DNA of 30,402 nt from Pigoraptor vietnamica (Eukaryota > Opisthokonta > Filasterea), in NCBI GenBank assembly GCA_943704525.1, contig CALSCQ010000785.1, forward strand, positions 5,714 through 36,115. The letters are read 5' to 3'. A program made the position numbers and the translations under genes. Shown here piece after piece: positions 22,372 through 30,402 of the stretch (positions are counted from its first letter, which is position 1; the number at the start of each line of letters is the position of its first letter). The notes under the pieces were generated by a model. That model ran no database searches, was not told where the DNA came from, and worked only from the letters and a program-made list of their open reading frames with translations.

Positions 22372-22760
22372 CTTTTCGAGGATCCGCAGGGCTTGTGTCG
22401 CCCAGTGCCAGGTGCAATGTTCGTAAGCAAGGATCCTCAACGTTGAAGACACGGACGACCTCAGTAACAAGAGCGGCGCCGGAAGGGGACAACTGTGAAA
22501 AGAAGAAAAGGTGGACGGAGTAGACGGAGGTGTGCTGCTTCCAGGACCCAGTGTTTGTTGTTGACAGAAGGCGCCATCACGTGACCTGCGTGTTACACAA
22601 AAAGAGAGGGGAAAAAAAAAGAAACACACACACGCACACACACTCTTCCCGCCCCTCTCACACTTCTGCGAGAATTTGGCCTTTAGGTACATTTTCACAC
22701 GTTAGGCTCAGTTTACTCCTCTCGCTCACACACACAGATTCGATCGTTTTCTTTGCTCGA
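22372..22760. other. Divergent spacer between the FG/F-box gene and the F-box/ankyrin pseudogene
   Basis: The 389-bp spacer contains TCACGTGAC at 22575-22583, a GA/poly-A stretch and a CA-rich tract at 22624-22642. The FG reading frame stays open upstream of its ATG, but the protein composition changes abruptly there, so I start that gene at MSANEG. No other gene is seen. Confidence 0.45.
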
Positions 22761-24972
22761 ATGGAGGGCACGTGGGACGTGTCCCTCTCCTCTTTTGCTG
22801 TCTGACGAAGTGCTCGTGCATCTCGTCGTTGCGGCCGCCTCACGCTCACCGACATTGGCTATATTCGCGCCACGTGCAAAGCGCTGCGTGACGTCTTTGG
22901 GCGCATTCGCAGCGATGCGATCGAGTGCATGCAGGGCGACCTGTCTAAGTACCGCCGTACGGCCACTGGGACATTGACAGTGCCCGTAACATGCGGCCAC
23001 ATGGACCTCGTTCGCCTGCTCCACGAGGACGAGGTGAAGCACGGGCGCGCGGTGCGCTGCACTTACTTCGCACTCGACGAGGCGATGCGGACCAAGAATT
23101 GGGAGGCATTGGTCTTTCTCGTGCGCATCGCAAGACTCTGGATGTCGAGTTGGATCCCGACGTTGGAGCTTATCACGCCAGACTGTGGAAATGGGACGAT
23201 CTTTCCCGCGAGCAGGTGCTCTTCCTGTTTGACGAGGCGAGGGCTTTACTCAATTCGTGCATCATTTCGAGCCTCACGATTCGCGGGCCGTTTCGTCGCG
23301 GCGACGTGGACCTTGTCACGCGACTCCTTGGCGCGTGTTACTACTGGAAGGGTCTTGTGCCTTTGCTGTGCTGGTCGTTCGAGCACTACGACGATTGTCC
23401 CGAGGAATTCAGGGCCATTGTCGCCGAGTGCCGCCGGCATCTGTCGCATGTCGGCGTGGCCCACTGCTTCTTCGCCATGGCCGCGTCGGACACGGGAAGC
23501 AGAGCCGTCTGGCTCGGCGGGCCCTCGAGCATTCGCCCATCACACTGGCGGACATGTGTGTGTCGTATGCAAGCGAGGCGATCGATGCATCTGCTGCTGC
23601 GTTGCTCCGCGCGCACGAGTCAGGCCAAGAGTGGGGGCAGAAAGGAACGGCATGTGTTAGACATCGAAAGTCTCATTATGTGTCGCTTAAAGGACGCGCT
23701 CGAGCGCTCCCTTCTCAACGAAGACTACGGCACAGCGGCGATGATTATCAAGCGCGAATGCCTGCGTACCTACAATGTGGACCGGGATGTGGTGGGTCGC
23801 CTTGTGTGCGCGCGATCTGCCAGCGGGCTCGAGTAGATGCGTGCGGCGCGCATGTGCTACGAGCATGATCTTACGCACGCGGACGTTAGCGAATCGGCCA
23901 TGACGGTCGAATGGCTGGACTTTTTGTGGCAAATGGCCCGTGACATTCACGAGAAGAGTACGTTGCGAATAACTGGCCGTCCTTTTGAGAAGGCCTGTTG
24001 GACCCAGTGGTGGCTGTCGCGTGCTGTAAGGAAGGGTAACGTGGCCGTCGTGCGCCACCTGTGCCGACGGACAGACATGTCATCCCTAATCTGCGCCGGC
24101 GGGATGATGATGGAAGACGCCGACGCGGCCGTTGTGCAAGGTCATTTTGACGTCATCGCGTACTTGGCCAACGTGAACGACGGCATTGAGCCCGTGATGC
24201 GGTCGGGAGCCGCACAAGGATCTTGCGTGCACGTGTTTGACCTTAGCGGCACTCTGGCGGCTGCGGTGTGGGCGGGGAACATGCGCATGGTGCGGCTGAT
24301 CAACCGCCGCTTGCCGGGCCTGCACGTGCCGCTCGCGGCTGCCTGCCATTCGCGCCGTTGGAGGCTGTTTCGATTTGTGCTCGCGCACCTGCGTGCGGAG
24401 GAGCGCGATTGCGAGTTTGACGGCGCATTCTTGGCGTGCGTGGGGAAGGGGCGGATCGAGTACGTGTGGTGGTTCGAGGAAAACGAGCCGGCGGTTGTCG
24501 AACGGTGCATTCCTCACATCTGGGAGCGGCTGAAGATTGTGCGGGACATGTCATTTTGGTACGAGGTGTTGTCGCGCTACCCGCAAGCAATAAGGTTGGG
24601 CGATCATGCATTGCCGCCAGAGCGCCTATCATACGACCTATTTGTGCTGGAACGGCGCCTTGGAGTTCAGTTGGTGCAACGGCACGCAGGGAACATCCCG
24701 TTGCGCGAAGATAATGACTGGTCGTCCAGATTTCGATGGGTCGATCGCAGCGTTCTCAAGGCTGCCGTTGATTTCAAAATTCCGCTGCGGCTGTTTCTAT
24801 TCGATGAGGAAACTGAGTGGGATGGTTTCGATCTTCGGAGGTGGCACTCAGTGACTCCGACGCCCTCTGCGCTTGGGCGGCGGCACGCATGGACGCGGGT
24901 GAGTTGGTCGTAACAGAGGTCGACGGGTCAGGGGAATGTCGGCCAGCACCAGCCCCAACGGTTCCGCTTTGA
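22761..24972 (+). pseudogene. F-box / ankyrin-like gene, disrupted by several frameshifts and a nonsense codon
   Basis: A protein-like sequence runs through all three + frames. It starts MEGTWDV at 22761 and shifts to an F-box start (LLSDEVLVHLVV, about 22790-22833). It then shifts back (TLTDIGYIRATCKALRDVF, to about 23125). Further shifts fall near 23128, 23505, 23645 and 24838, and an in-frame TAG sits at 23834-23836. The last segment ends at TGA 24970-24972. After the F-box, motifs such as CGHMDLVRLL, KGNVAVVRHLC, QGHFDVIAYLA and AGNMRMVRLI are degenerate ankyrin-type units. The shifts are not at homopolymers and splice sites do not explain them, so decay is likelier than sequencing error. 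F-box plus degenerate ankyrin proteins are strongly expanded in pandoraviruses and other amoeba giant viruses; viral origin is inference. No introns are seen. Confidence 0.8.
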
Positions 24973-25667
24973 CAGTCGTTAGTTGCCGGCCGCGCGCCCG
25001 GTCTGTAATTTATTAAACAATGGCACCGAAAATTTTAAGTGGCCGTTTGTATGCAGAGACTACAGAACAGCTAAAGAGAGTACCGAGAGGATTTCACCAC
25101 AAGAAACTTTGGCGGCAGATTGGCCGCCGGGGCCTTCTCAGTACAGCATAGGGCCCGGCCGGGCTTACACACGTGTAGGCCCTGAACAGCCGGCTCCCGG
25201 CTGCCGCCGTGTTTATCTTGACAAAGTCAGTAGGAACATCCACCCGAAATAATCACGGGGGCTATCTCTTAGCCCCCGTGGAAATAATCCCAAATTTCAG
25301 ACGCGATTCAATTTAATGTGCGCGGATGAAGCGAAGACAAGCCCCGAACAGCCAATCACAGCCGTCCCCTGGGACGCTCAGTGACCAAGCCTCTGTCGTG
25401 CTCTCGGCACGTGAACGCTGAACGTGCAGCTCGGGTGGAAATGAAAAAATCGTACCATCTCTCACACTGCACAGCGCGCGCGGACGCTCACGAACACACA
25501 GAACTCCAGCCGAGTCACTACACGGCTTCAGTCGCCCGGCTGAACGCGTCCGAACTTTTCGGTCCGACGGCGCCGGCCGTCGCCGCCGCCGGGCCGGATT
25601 CGCGGCGTTCGGCGCCTCAGATATATTGACTGATGTTGAGCTGCGACGCGGAGAACTCTTGCGACGG
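24973..25667. other. Intergenic region with several palindromes
   Basis: This 695-bp stretch contains no gene. It holds nested GC palindromes (for example AGCCGG-CTC-CCGGCT at about 25189-25203, and AGGGCC...GGCCCT at about 25151-25184), the strong hairpin at 25246-25288, and a GC-rich GCCGCCGCC stretch just before a TATATTGAC near 25622. Confidence 0.5.
25246..25288. terminator. Perfect 11-bp hairpin flanked by 8-bp direct repeats
   Basis: CACGGGGGCTA (25254-25264), loop TCTCT, TAGCCCCCGTG (25270-25280). Both sides are bordered by the same octamer GAAATAAT (25246-25253 and 25281-25288). It lies 274 bp after the pseudogene's stop. It could be a transcript-end hairpin of the kind used by some giant viruses, or a tiny palindromic insertion with a target-site duplication. 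The structure is certain; the function is not. Confidence 0.5.
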
Positions 25668-27335
25668 ATGCTGCGCCTGCACTCATGGGCCCCTGGTGGG
25701 CGCATGCTACTAGCACTCGCGCCTGCGGTCATCCTGTCCATCGTATGCGCATGGGGTTACCTGTTCGCCTCCAGCAAGACTGCCAACGTCGTGTGGGTCT
25801 TCACGTCGGTCCGGCCGCCATCCTCGAGCAATCATGCGGTCGTCAATGACATTGTAGGGGGTGATTCGTCCGGACTGCAGACGCCGTTCCCAGGTGCGCG
25901 GCGATTGTTTCTGATGGCGCCGAACCTGTACGGCCCCAACAACCAGTATTACAACTTTCTGGAGGCCCTTAAGCTCGCCGGCGCACTCAACCGCACGCTC
26001 GTTCTGCTGCCCTTCCGCGAGCACCGCGCATTCCACCACAAGACTGTCGCCGACGCGATGCACTTCGATCGCACCTTTGACGTCGATCGGTTAGCGAACT
26101 CCGGCGTCCTCGGCCAAGGCGGGTTGATATCGCCGAAGGCCTTCGACGACTTTCTCGGGTCGCGGCCAGAAGGGCGGGTGATTGATGTGTGTTGGTTCAA
26201 CGGGCAACCATCGTCAGCCTACACCAACGTCGCGTGTGCTGATGTGGGTGGGGCCGTGTGCGCGGCGGACATCAAGACGAACACGTGGGACCTGTCGCCC
26301 GCCGCCGTCACTGCGACCCTCGGTGTCCACGCCTCCGCGCGCGTTATTTCGGTGGATAGGCTCGTGTTTCGCAACGCGCACTACACCATGAACACGCGGT
26401 CTCTGCAGCACGGGGGCCTCGCTTATCGCGACCAGCACCTCGCCGCCATTCGCGCGCTCCCATACGCCGCTTCGATCGTGCACAACGCTACACGCATCAT
26501 TCGCGAACTTTTCGGCGGCGATCTCTTCGTCGCAGTTCACTGGCGTCGGGCTGACTATGCGCCCGGAACTGCGCCGGCGAACTGCACGACGTACCTCTAC
26601 TGCGTCGACTCGGCGAATGTTACCGAACTGCTCGACGTGTTGGACAGCGCAGTCCACGCGTCCGCGTCGGCCGGAAGCATCGCACGTGGGGCGCGGCCAA
26701 AGGTGTATTTGGCGACCACGCGCCTTTCTGAGGAAGAAGAGGCGCACTTTGCAGCGCGGGGTTACGGTAGCGCCGCTCTGTACCCGAAGACGCCGGGCGA
26801 ACTTCCCTATTACGTGTCGCTCGTGGAGCAGGAGATATGCAAGCGAGCGATGGCGTTTGTTGGGTCGGCCGATTCCTCCTGGACGACGTGGGTTATCGAG
26901 TCGCGCATTGCGCTGGGTCTGCGGCACACGTGGTCAACATCGCAGCTGTTGTGGCCGTTTCACAAACGCTTTCCGCGACCGGTGCCCGCGCCTTCGTTCA
27001 TCAACACCACGGCATGCGGATACGAGTACATGGGCATCTCGAGCGAGAGACCGGCGACAACGCTGACGCTTGCTTGCCCGCCGGGAACCGTTGCATCGTC
27101 CGTTCTCTTTGCGAGCTTTGGAGCGCCGACGGGTGTCTGTTCAAAGTTCGTGCTGGACCCAAACTGCCACGACCCAGATTCCGAGCGTCACGTGCGCGAC
27201 TTGTGCGTGGGACGACCCCGATGCGACATTGCAGTCACCAACGACGAACGCGAGGGCGGCTTTGCGCTGTCCCGCTGCCAAACTGGCGGTTTCGCACTCG
27301 CCATCCTACTGGGGTGCTCGCCGGTTACACGTTAA
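25668..27335 (+). CDS. Type II membrane O-fucosyltransferase-like enzyme with C-terminal SUEL lectin domain
   Basis: A single exon of 555 aa. The start is the first ATG in frame (25668), preceded only by TTG codons. A signal anchor spans residues about 13-33 (MLLALAPAVILSIVCAWGYL), giving a Golgi/ER type II topology. Residues about 77-430 look like the GDP-fucose protein O-fucosyltransferase fold: APNLYGPNNQYYNFLEALKLA (N-terminal glycine/asparagine motif), FVAVHWRRADY (291-297, the HxRR/HxRxxD-like donor-binding motif) and SSWTTWVIESRIALG (C-terminal motif). Residues about 464-550 look like a D-galactoside/L-rhamnose-binding SUEL lectin domain: LACPPGTVASSVLFASFG, a Cys pair, LCVGRPRCDIAVTND and a final LLGC, with seven cysteines. 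There are five N-glycosylation sequons. It is intronless, unlike most neighbours. The substrate is unknown; the lectin module may tether the enzyme to glycosylated acceptors (inference). Confidence 0.8.
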   Translation: MLRLHSWAPGGRMLLALAPAVILSIVCAWGYLFASSKTANVVWVFTSVRPPSSSNHAVVNDIVGGDSSGLQTPFPGARRLFLMAPNLYGPNNQYYNFLEALKLAGALNRTLVLLPFREHRAFHHKTVADAMHFDRTFDVDRLANSGVLGQGGLISPKAFDDFLGSRPEGRVIDVCWFNGQPSSAYTNVACADVGGAVCAADIKTNTWDLSPAAVTATLGVHASARVISVDRLVFRNAHYTMNTRSLQHGGLAYRDQHLAAIRALPYAASIVHNATRIIRELFGGDLFVAVHWRRADYAPGTAPANCTTYLYCVDSANVTELLDVLDSAVHASASAGSIARGARPKVYLATTRLSEEEEAHFAARGYGSAALYPKTPGELPYYVSLVEQEICKRAMAFVGSADSSWTTWVIESRIALGLRHTWSTSQLLWPFHKRFPRPVPAPSFINTTACGYEYMGISSERPATTLTLACPPGTVASSVLFASFGAPTGVCSKFVLDPNCHDPDSERHVRDLCVGRPRCDIAVTNDEREGGFALSRCQTGGFALAILLGCSPVTR

Positions 27336-27778
27336 GTGACTGAGTCACAGACGAACTCGAAATGGCGCAGTACGGTGCGGGGGTCGTGCCGGCGACTCCA
27401 GATAGCGCGTGTTGCGGAGGGGAGTGCGGCATTCAGATTTCAGGACTCGCCAACCTCATGTAACACAAGTAACATAATAATGACGAAATAATGACGGCAT
27501 GATTTGCAATTTACCCTGTTCACAAGGGGGGTCAAGGGGGTGTCCCATAGATTTCGGTACTGATTACATTTGCTTAGTACAGTATTGTGCAAGGGGGGTC
27601 AAGGGGGCCCTGGCCGCGTGGATGTCCCCGATGGGCCATGCGGTCCATCACTACACTCACTTTCCACTCACTTGTCGCTCGCACTCTGCAGCTTCAAAGA
27701 AGAGCAGGCCCCGCACAGCGCATTCTTCCTCTTTCTATTTTCCTGTGATCGCGCGGGGAAACAGCAGCTCTTTAAAAA
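27336..27778. other. Intergenic region and RPS11 promoter
   Basis: This 443-bp stretch carries two exact copies of an 18-bp G-rich word (27523-27540 and 27590-27607). A pyrimidine tract TTCTTCCTCTTTCTATTTTCC (about 27724-27744) lies shortly before the RPS11 ATG and resembles the TOP tracts of ribosomal protein transcripts. Confidence 0.45.
27523..27607 (+). repeat. 18-bp direct repeat CAAGGGGGGTCAAGGGGG
   Basis: Exact copies at 27523-27540 and 27590-27607, offset 67 bp. Each has two G-runs, so the pair together has four G-runs. Confidence 0.85.
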
Positions 27779-27933
27779 ATGGCGGAGCAGGCGAGTGTTA
27801 TATTAGTGCGGCGGACGGATGCATCATCGCGCAGTAGAAGAGACTTGTGTGACGCTCTCTGTACGCCTTTAGGGTTATATTTCAACGAGCGTGGTGGAAT
27901 GGGGGGGGATATTCTGCGTTGGACGTTACGCTG

Positions 27934-28012
<79 letters not shown>

Positions 28013-29256
28013 TTCAGCGTGGTGATTGTCAGTTGGTCACTACATCGTATGTCTAGCTGCGTCCTGTTTTTTGGTCCATGACATGGGGCCGCGTTGTTCG
28101 ACGCGAACGTGCATCGGGAGTCGTGATGCGTATTTGCGCCTTCACAATTGTTTGTATTGTGTCACCGTCGCTAATGTCCGCTCTCCCCACCTCCCTCGCT
28201 TTGCGAAACAGACGGAGAAGGCCTTCCAGAAGCAGGCGGCCGTGTTCCTCAACGCCAAGCGCGTGCTCGGCACGCAGAAGGCGAACAAGGAGCTGCGCTA
28301 CTGGCGCAACATTGGCCTCGGGTTCAAGACGCCCAAGGACGTGAGTGTCTCTGTCATTGCAAGTCTGGTTCAAAGTCTGTCATCGATGGTGCTTTGTTGT
28401 GTCCTTTTTTTGCGCAAGTAATTTGTTGCGGGTGTGTGGTTTGCGGGGCGCTGCCCTTTGAATGCGCGTTGCTGGTGTGTCGGCTGCTGTTCTTGGTGGC
28501 CCTCGTCTTTGCGGCAGCACATAGCACGCCACATCGTGCGCTGCTCGCACGCCTTTTTGACTTCTGTGCGAGAGGCACCCGTCTCTGAGGAAGCGCCTCT
28601 ATTCTTCTGTTCCGAAGTCTCCTTGTCGGCTGCTTGTGTCGTGGAGTGAGCCCATCTCATCTCTTCGTTCCACCGCCTGTGTTTGCGCAGGCCATCGAGG
28701 GCACGTACATTGACAAGAAGTGCCCGTTCACCGGCAACGTGAGCATCCGCGGCCGCATCCTCACGGGCACGGTCGTGTCGGCCAAGATGAAGCGCACGCT
28801 CGTCATTCGCCGGGACTACCTCCACTACATCAAGAAGGTGTGCGCGCGTTTGTTTGTGCTGCTCGTGCCCACGTCAGTGCACTCATACTGTTACTGTGAA
28901 TGCGTCCTGCCTCGGCTTCTCGTCGTCGGCGGAATGGTGTAAATGTGTGTACACAGCACTTATACAACGGCGCTCGTGTTCGAGTCTGTCTGGTCGTTTT
29001 TTTTTGTTTTTTTTTGTGCCGCTCCGTCGTTCCTTTCCTAATAAGTCCCTTTCCGCCGCCTCAGTACAACCGCTTTGAGAAGCGCCACAAGAACCTCTCG
29101 GCCCACGTGTCGCCCGCGTTCAAGGACATTGACCTCGGCGACTCTGTCGTCGTCGGCCAGTGCCGCCCCCTCTCGAAGACGGTGCGCTTCAACGTCGTCA
29201 AGGTCATCAAGGACCGCAAGGCCGCCAAGGCGCGCAAGATGTTCCAGAAGTTCTAG
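27779..29256 (+). CDS. RPS11: 40S ribosomal protein S11 (uS17), four exons
   Basis: Exons 27779-27790, 28212-28340, 28691-28837 and 29065-29256, all phase 0, give 159 aa; human RPS11 is 158 aa. Exons 2-4 encode hallmark stretches [61 protein letters not shown] and FQKF. The protein binds 18S rRNA in the small subunit body. Exon 1 is only 12 nt (ATG GCG GAG CAG), giving MAEQ then TEKAFQKQ, in register with human MADIQ then TERAYQKQ. Its donor reads CAG|GCGAGT, so intron 1 would be a GC-AG intron (421 nt) that also contains the (GT)37 tract. Introns 2 and 3 have GT donors. Exons 2-4 are certain; exon 1 is likely. I looked for intronic C/D snoRNA boxes and found none convincing. Confidence 0.95.
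27938..28011 (+). repeat. (TG)37 microsatellite in RPS11 intron 1
   Basis: An uninterrupted dinucleotide run of about 74 bp, just after a GGGGGGGGG run near 27900-27908. Confidence 0.95.
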
Positions 29257-29636
29257 GTTCGATGCCGGCCACACGCATCGCCGCCAACGGAGTGCTCCTT
29301 CCTCTCTCTGCCCGCTTTTTGCCTCTCCCCGCGCATTTTTTTTGACGCGGCATGGCGCGTATGCGCGCGTTTACCGCGCTGTGCTTTGTCTGAGGAGTGC
29401 GAGTGAAGAAGAGGGCGCAGGCTGTTGTTGAATAGGGGTCCACTGTGCCGTTGTAGGAAAAGAGCGAAGGGGACATCGGGATAGGGCAGACGTCGAACGC
29501 TCCGCACACAGAGCGACCAAAAACTCATATACGCGGCCTCTAGAGAGTCATACGCAGCTTTAGAGCACACACGCCGCAAACGCACACGCGCACACGCACG
29601 CACGCCCATTGCCCACGCGCAATCGCCGCAGCACGC
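29257..29636. other. Convergent spacer between RPS11 and UNC50
   Basis: This 380-bp stretch holds the 3' ends of both genes. A CA/CG-rich tract lies at about 29565-29605. No gene or clear polyadenylation signal is seen. Confidence 0.5.
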
Positions 29637-30221
29637 CTATAGCGCTTGTGCTGGGTCTCTGGAAGACTCTGGTTCAAGGCCGTAGTAGAAATTGAACACG
29701 AGTTTGCTAAAGTTCCACCCGAAAACGATCGAGATGGAGTAGATGACGACGAAGAGGGCGATGGGATAGAGGAACACGATCGTGCGCTCGAGGAAAGGAA
29801 GGGCTGCATGAGTGGCAGCGAGAGTTAGCAACAGTGCGCACGCAACACACTAATGCACACACCCATGCATACACACAACACACACACGACACATCCGCAC
29901 ACCCCCGGCACAAAGAAGCCCACCCAACTCTACACACATGCACACCCCATACACATACACACAAGCTCACCGTTGTACCCGAGGAACGTGATGTAAAAGT
30001 AGTAGACGAGTGCGACGAGCCACAGGGAATTGGCGAGCATGAGCGACGTAAACTCAAAGCTCGAGCGAATGACGGGTATGCAGAAAAGCTGGACGACGTG
30101 AAGTATGAGGAGGAGAGGGAAGAAGGCGTTGCAGTGGACGTCGAAGGCGTAGAACCACTCCACCGCCTGGTCCACCGCGTGCACGCTGCCCTTGGAGCGC
30201 AAGAAGCGGTTGGCGATGTAG
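29637..30221 (-). CDS. UNC50: UNC-50 homologue, last two exons (5' part outside window)
   Basis: Exons 29971-30221 and 29637-29803 are joined in phase 1 across a 167-nt GTGAGC...CAG intron. They encode about 138 C-terminal residues. YIANRFL, VEWFYAFDVHCNAFFPLLLILH, LANSLWLVALVYYFYITFLGYNALPFLE and FGWNFSKL align without gaps to the C-terminal half I remember for animal UNC50. UNC-50 is a multi-pass Golgi/ER membrane protein needed for trafficking of certain receptors. At least four hydrophobic helices are visible here. The upstream exons, including the conserved cytoplasmic FRNFHYRKQ-type region, are not in the window; 30222-30402 reads as intron. Confidence 0.93.
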
Positions 30222-30402
30222 CTGCGAGCGTCGTTTTGGTGTGGAAATTCGTGAGCAATATGTGCGATCTCGGAGTGTGTGCAAACAATGCCACTTCTCC
30301 TCCAACTGTTCACTGTTTCGTTTTCCTATACCAAACAATAACATGTTGCGCACACTGGCCGTGCGGACCCCCGTGCAAAGAGAGGCCCCGGGGGGGGTTG
30401 GG
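30222..30402. other. Presumed UNC50 intron at the window edge
   Basis: A CTCGCAG acceptor borders the exon at 30221. No UNC50-like coding sequence is found in the remaining 181 bp, which end in a G-rich run (GGGGGGGG). Confidence 0.5.

Noticed and set aside
20714-22426. 570-codon open frame on the + strand opposite the FG repeats, and a 402-codon frame in another minus frame (20745-21953)
   Set aside because: Both arise because the 108-bp unit is a multiple of three and lacks stops in several frames. The FSFG/GLFG frame is the only one with recognisable motifs, and the others lack credible starts or a domain.
27791-28690. Possible snoRNA in RPS11 introns
   Set aside because: I searched for C box RTGATGA paired with D box CTGA and found only partial matches (for example GTGATGC near 28122) with no partner or terminal stem.
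29257-29267. GGTTCGATGCC, an exact tRNA B-box consensus
   Set aside because: No A-box or cloverleaf can be built; the required upstream part would lie in the last RPS11 exon.

Overview
This is nuclear DNA from a GC-rich, intron-rich unicellular eukaryote. Five genes have GT-AG introns of roughly 80-420 nt, and splice phases close exactly when the exons are joined. The products are eukaryotic: a CEP135/BLD10 centriole protein, squalene monooxygenase, ribosomal protein uS17 (RPS11), UNC-50, an RRM/RGG protein, an Egr-like C2H2 factor and an FG-repeat protein. A CEP135 orthologue implies centrioles or basal bodies, so the source is probably flagellated. SQLE and UNC-50 look closest to animal versions, which hints at an opisthokont or near relative, but the species cannot be named from sequence alone.

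Layout. 1-443: 3' end of a Thr/Val-rich repeat protein (+). 1276-2766: helical-repeat protein with an N-terminal zinc knuckle (-). 3627-4739: four-finger C2H2 factor (-). 4740-6400: 1.66 kb divergent regulatory region with an AT-rich island, reiterated C-rich boxes and ACGT-core sites. 6401-12394: CEP135, nine exons (+). 12647-15571: squalene monooxygenase, eleven exons (-). 15905-16445: small ORF preceded by a tandem repeat that reiterates its own start codon (-). 16880-17437: RRM/RGG protein, two exons (-). 18170-22371: FG-repeat region spliced to an F-box (-). 22761-24972: decayed F-box/ankyrin-like pseudogene (+). 25668-27335: membrane-anchored O-fucosyltransferase with a C-terminal SUEL lectin module (+). 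27779-29256: RPS11 (+). 29637-30221 and beyond: UNC50, 5' end missing (-).

The genes do not form one pathway; this is ordinary mixed eukaryotic gene order with convergent and divergent neighbours. Four things stand out. One gene model joins nucleoporin-like FG repeats to an F-box. One small ORF lies behind three copies of a Kozak-perfect Met-Ala-Phe-stop uORF. A roughly 5-kb intron-free stretch (22.4-27.4 kb) holds a multiply frameshifted F-box/ankyrin-like gene of a kind expanded in giant DNA viruses, a perfect hairpin flanked by direct repeats, and an unusual enzyme-lectin fusion. RPS11 appears to use a 12-nt first coding exon with a GC-AG intron. Exon structures were built by hand from splice motifs, phase closure and remembered family sequences; transcript data would be the decisive test.
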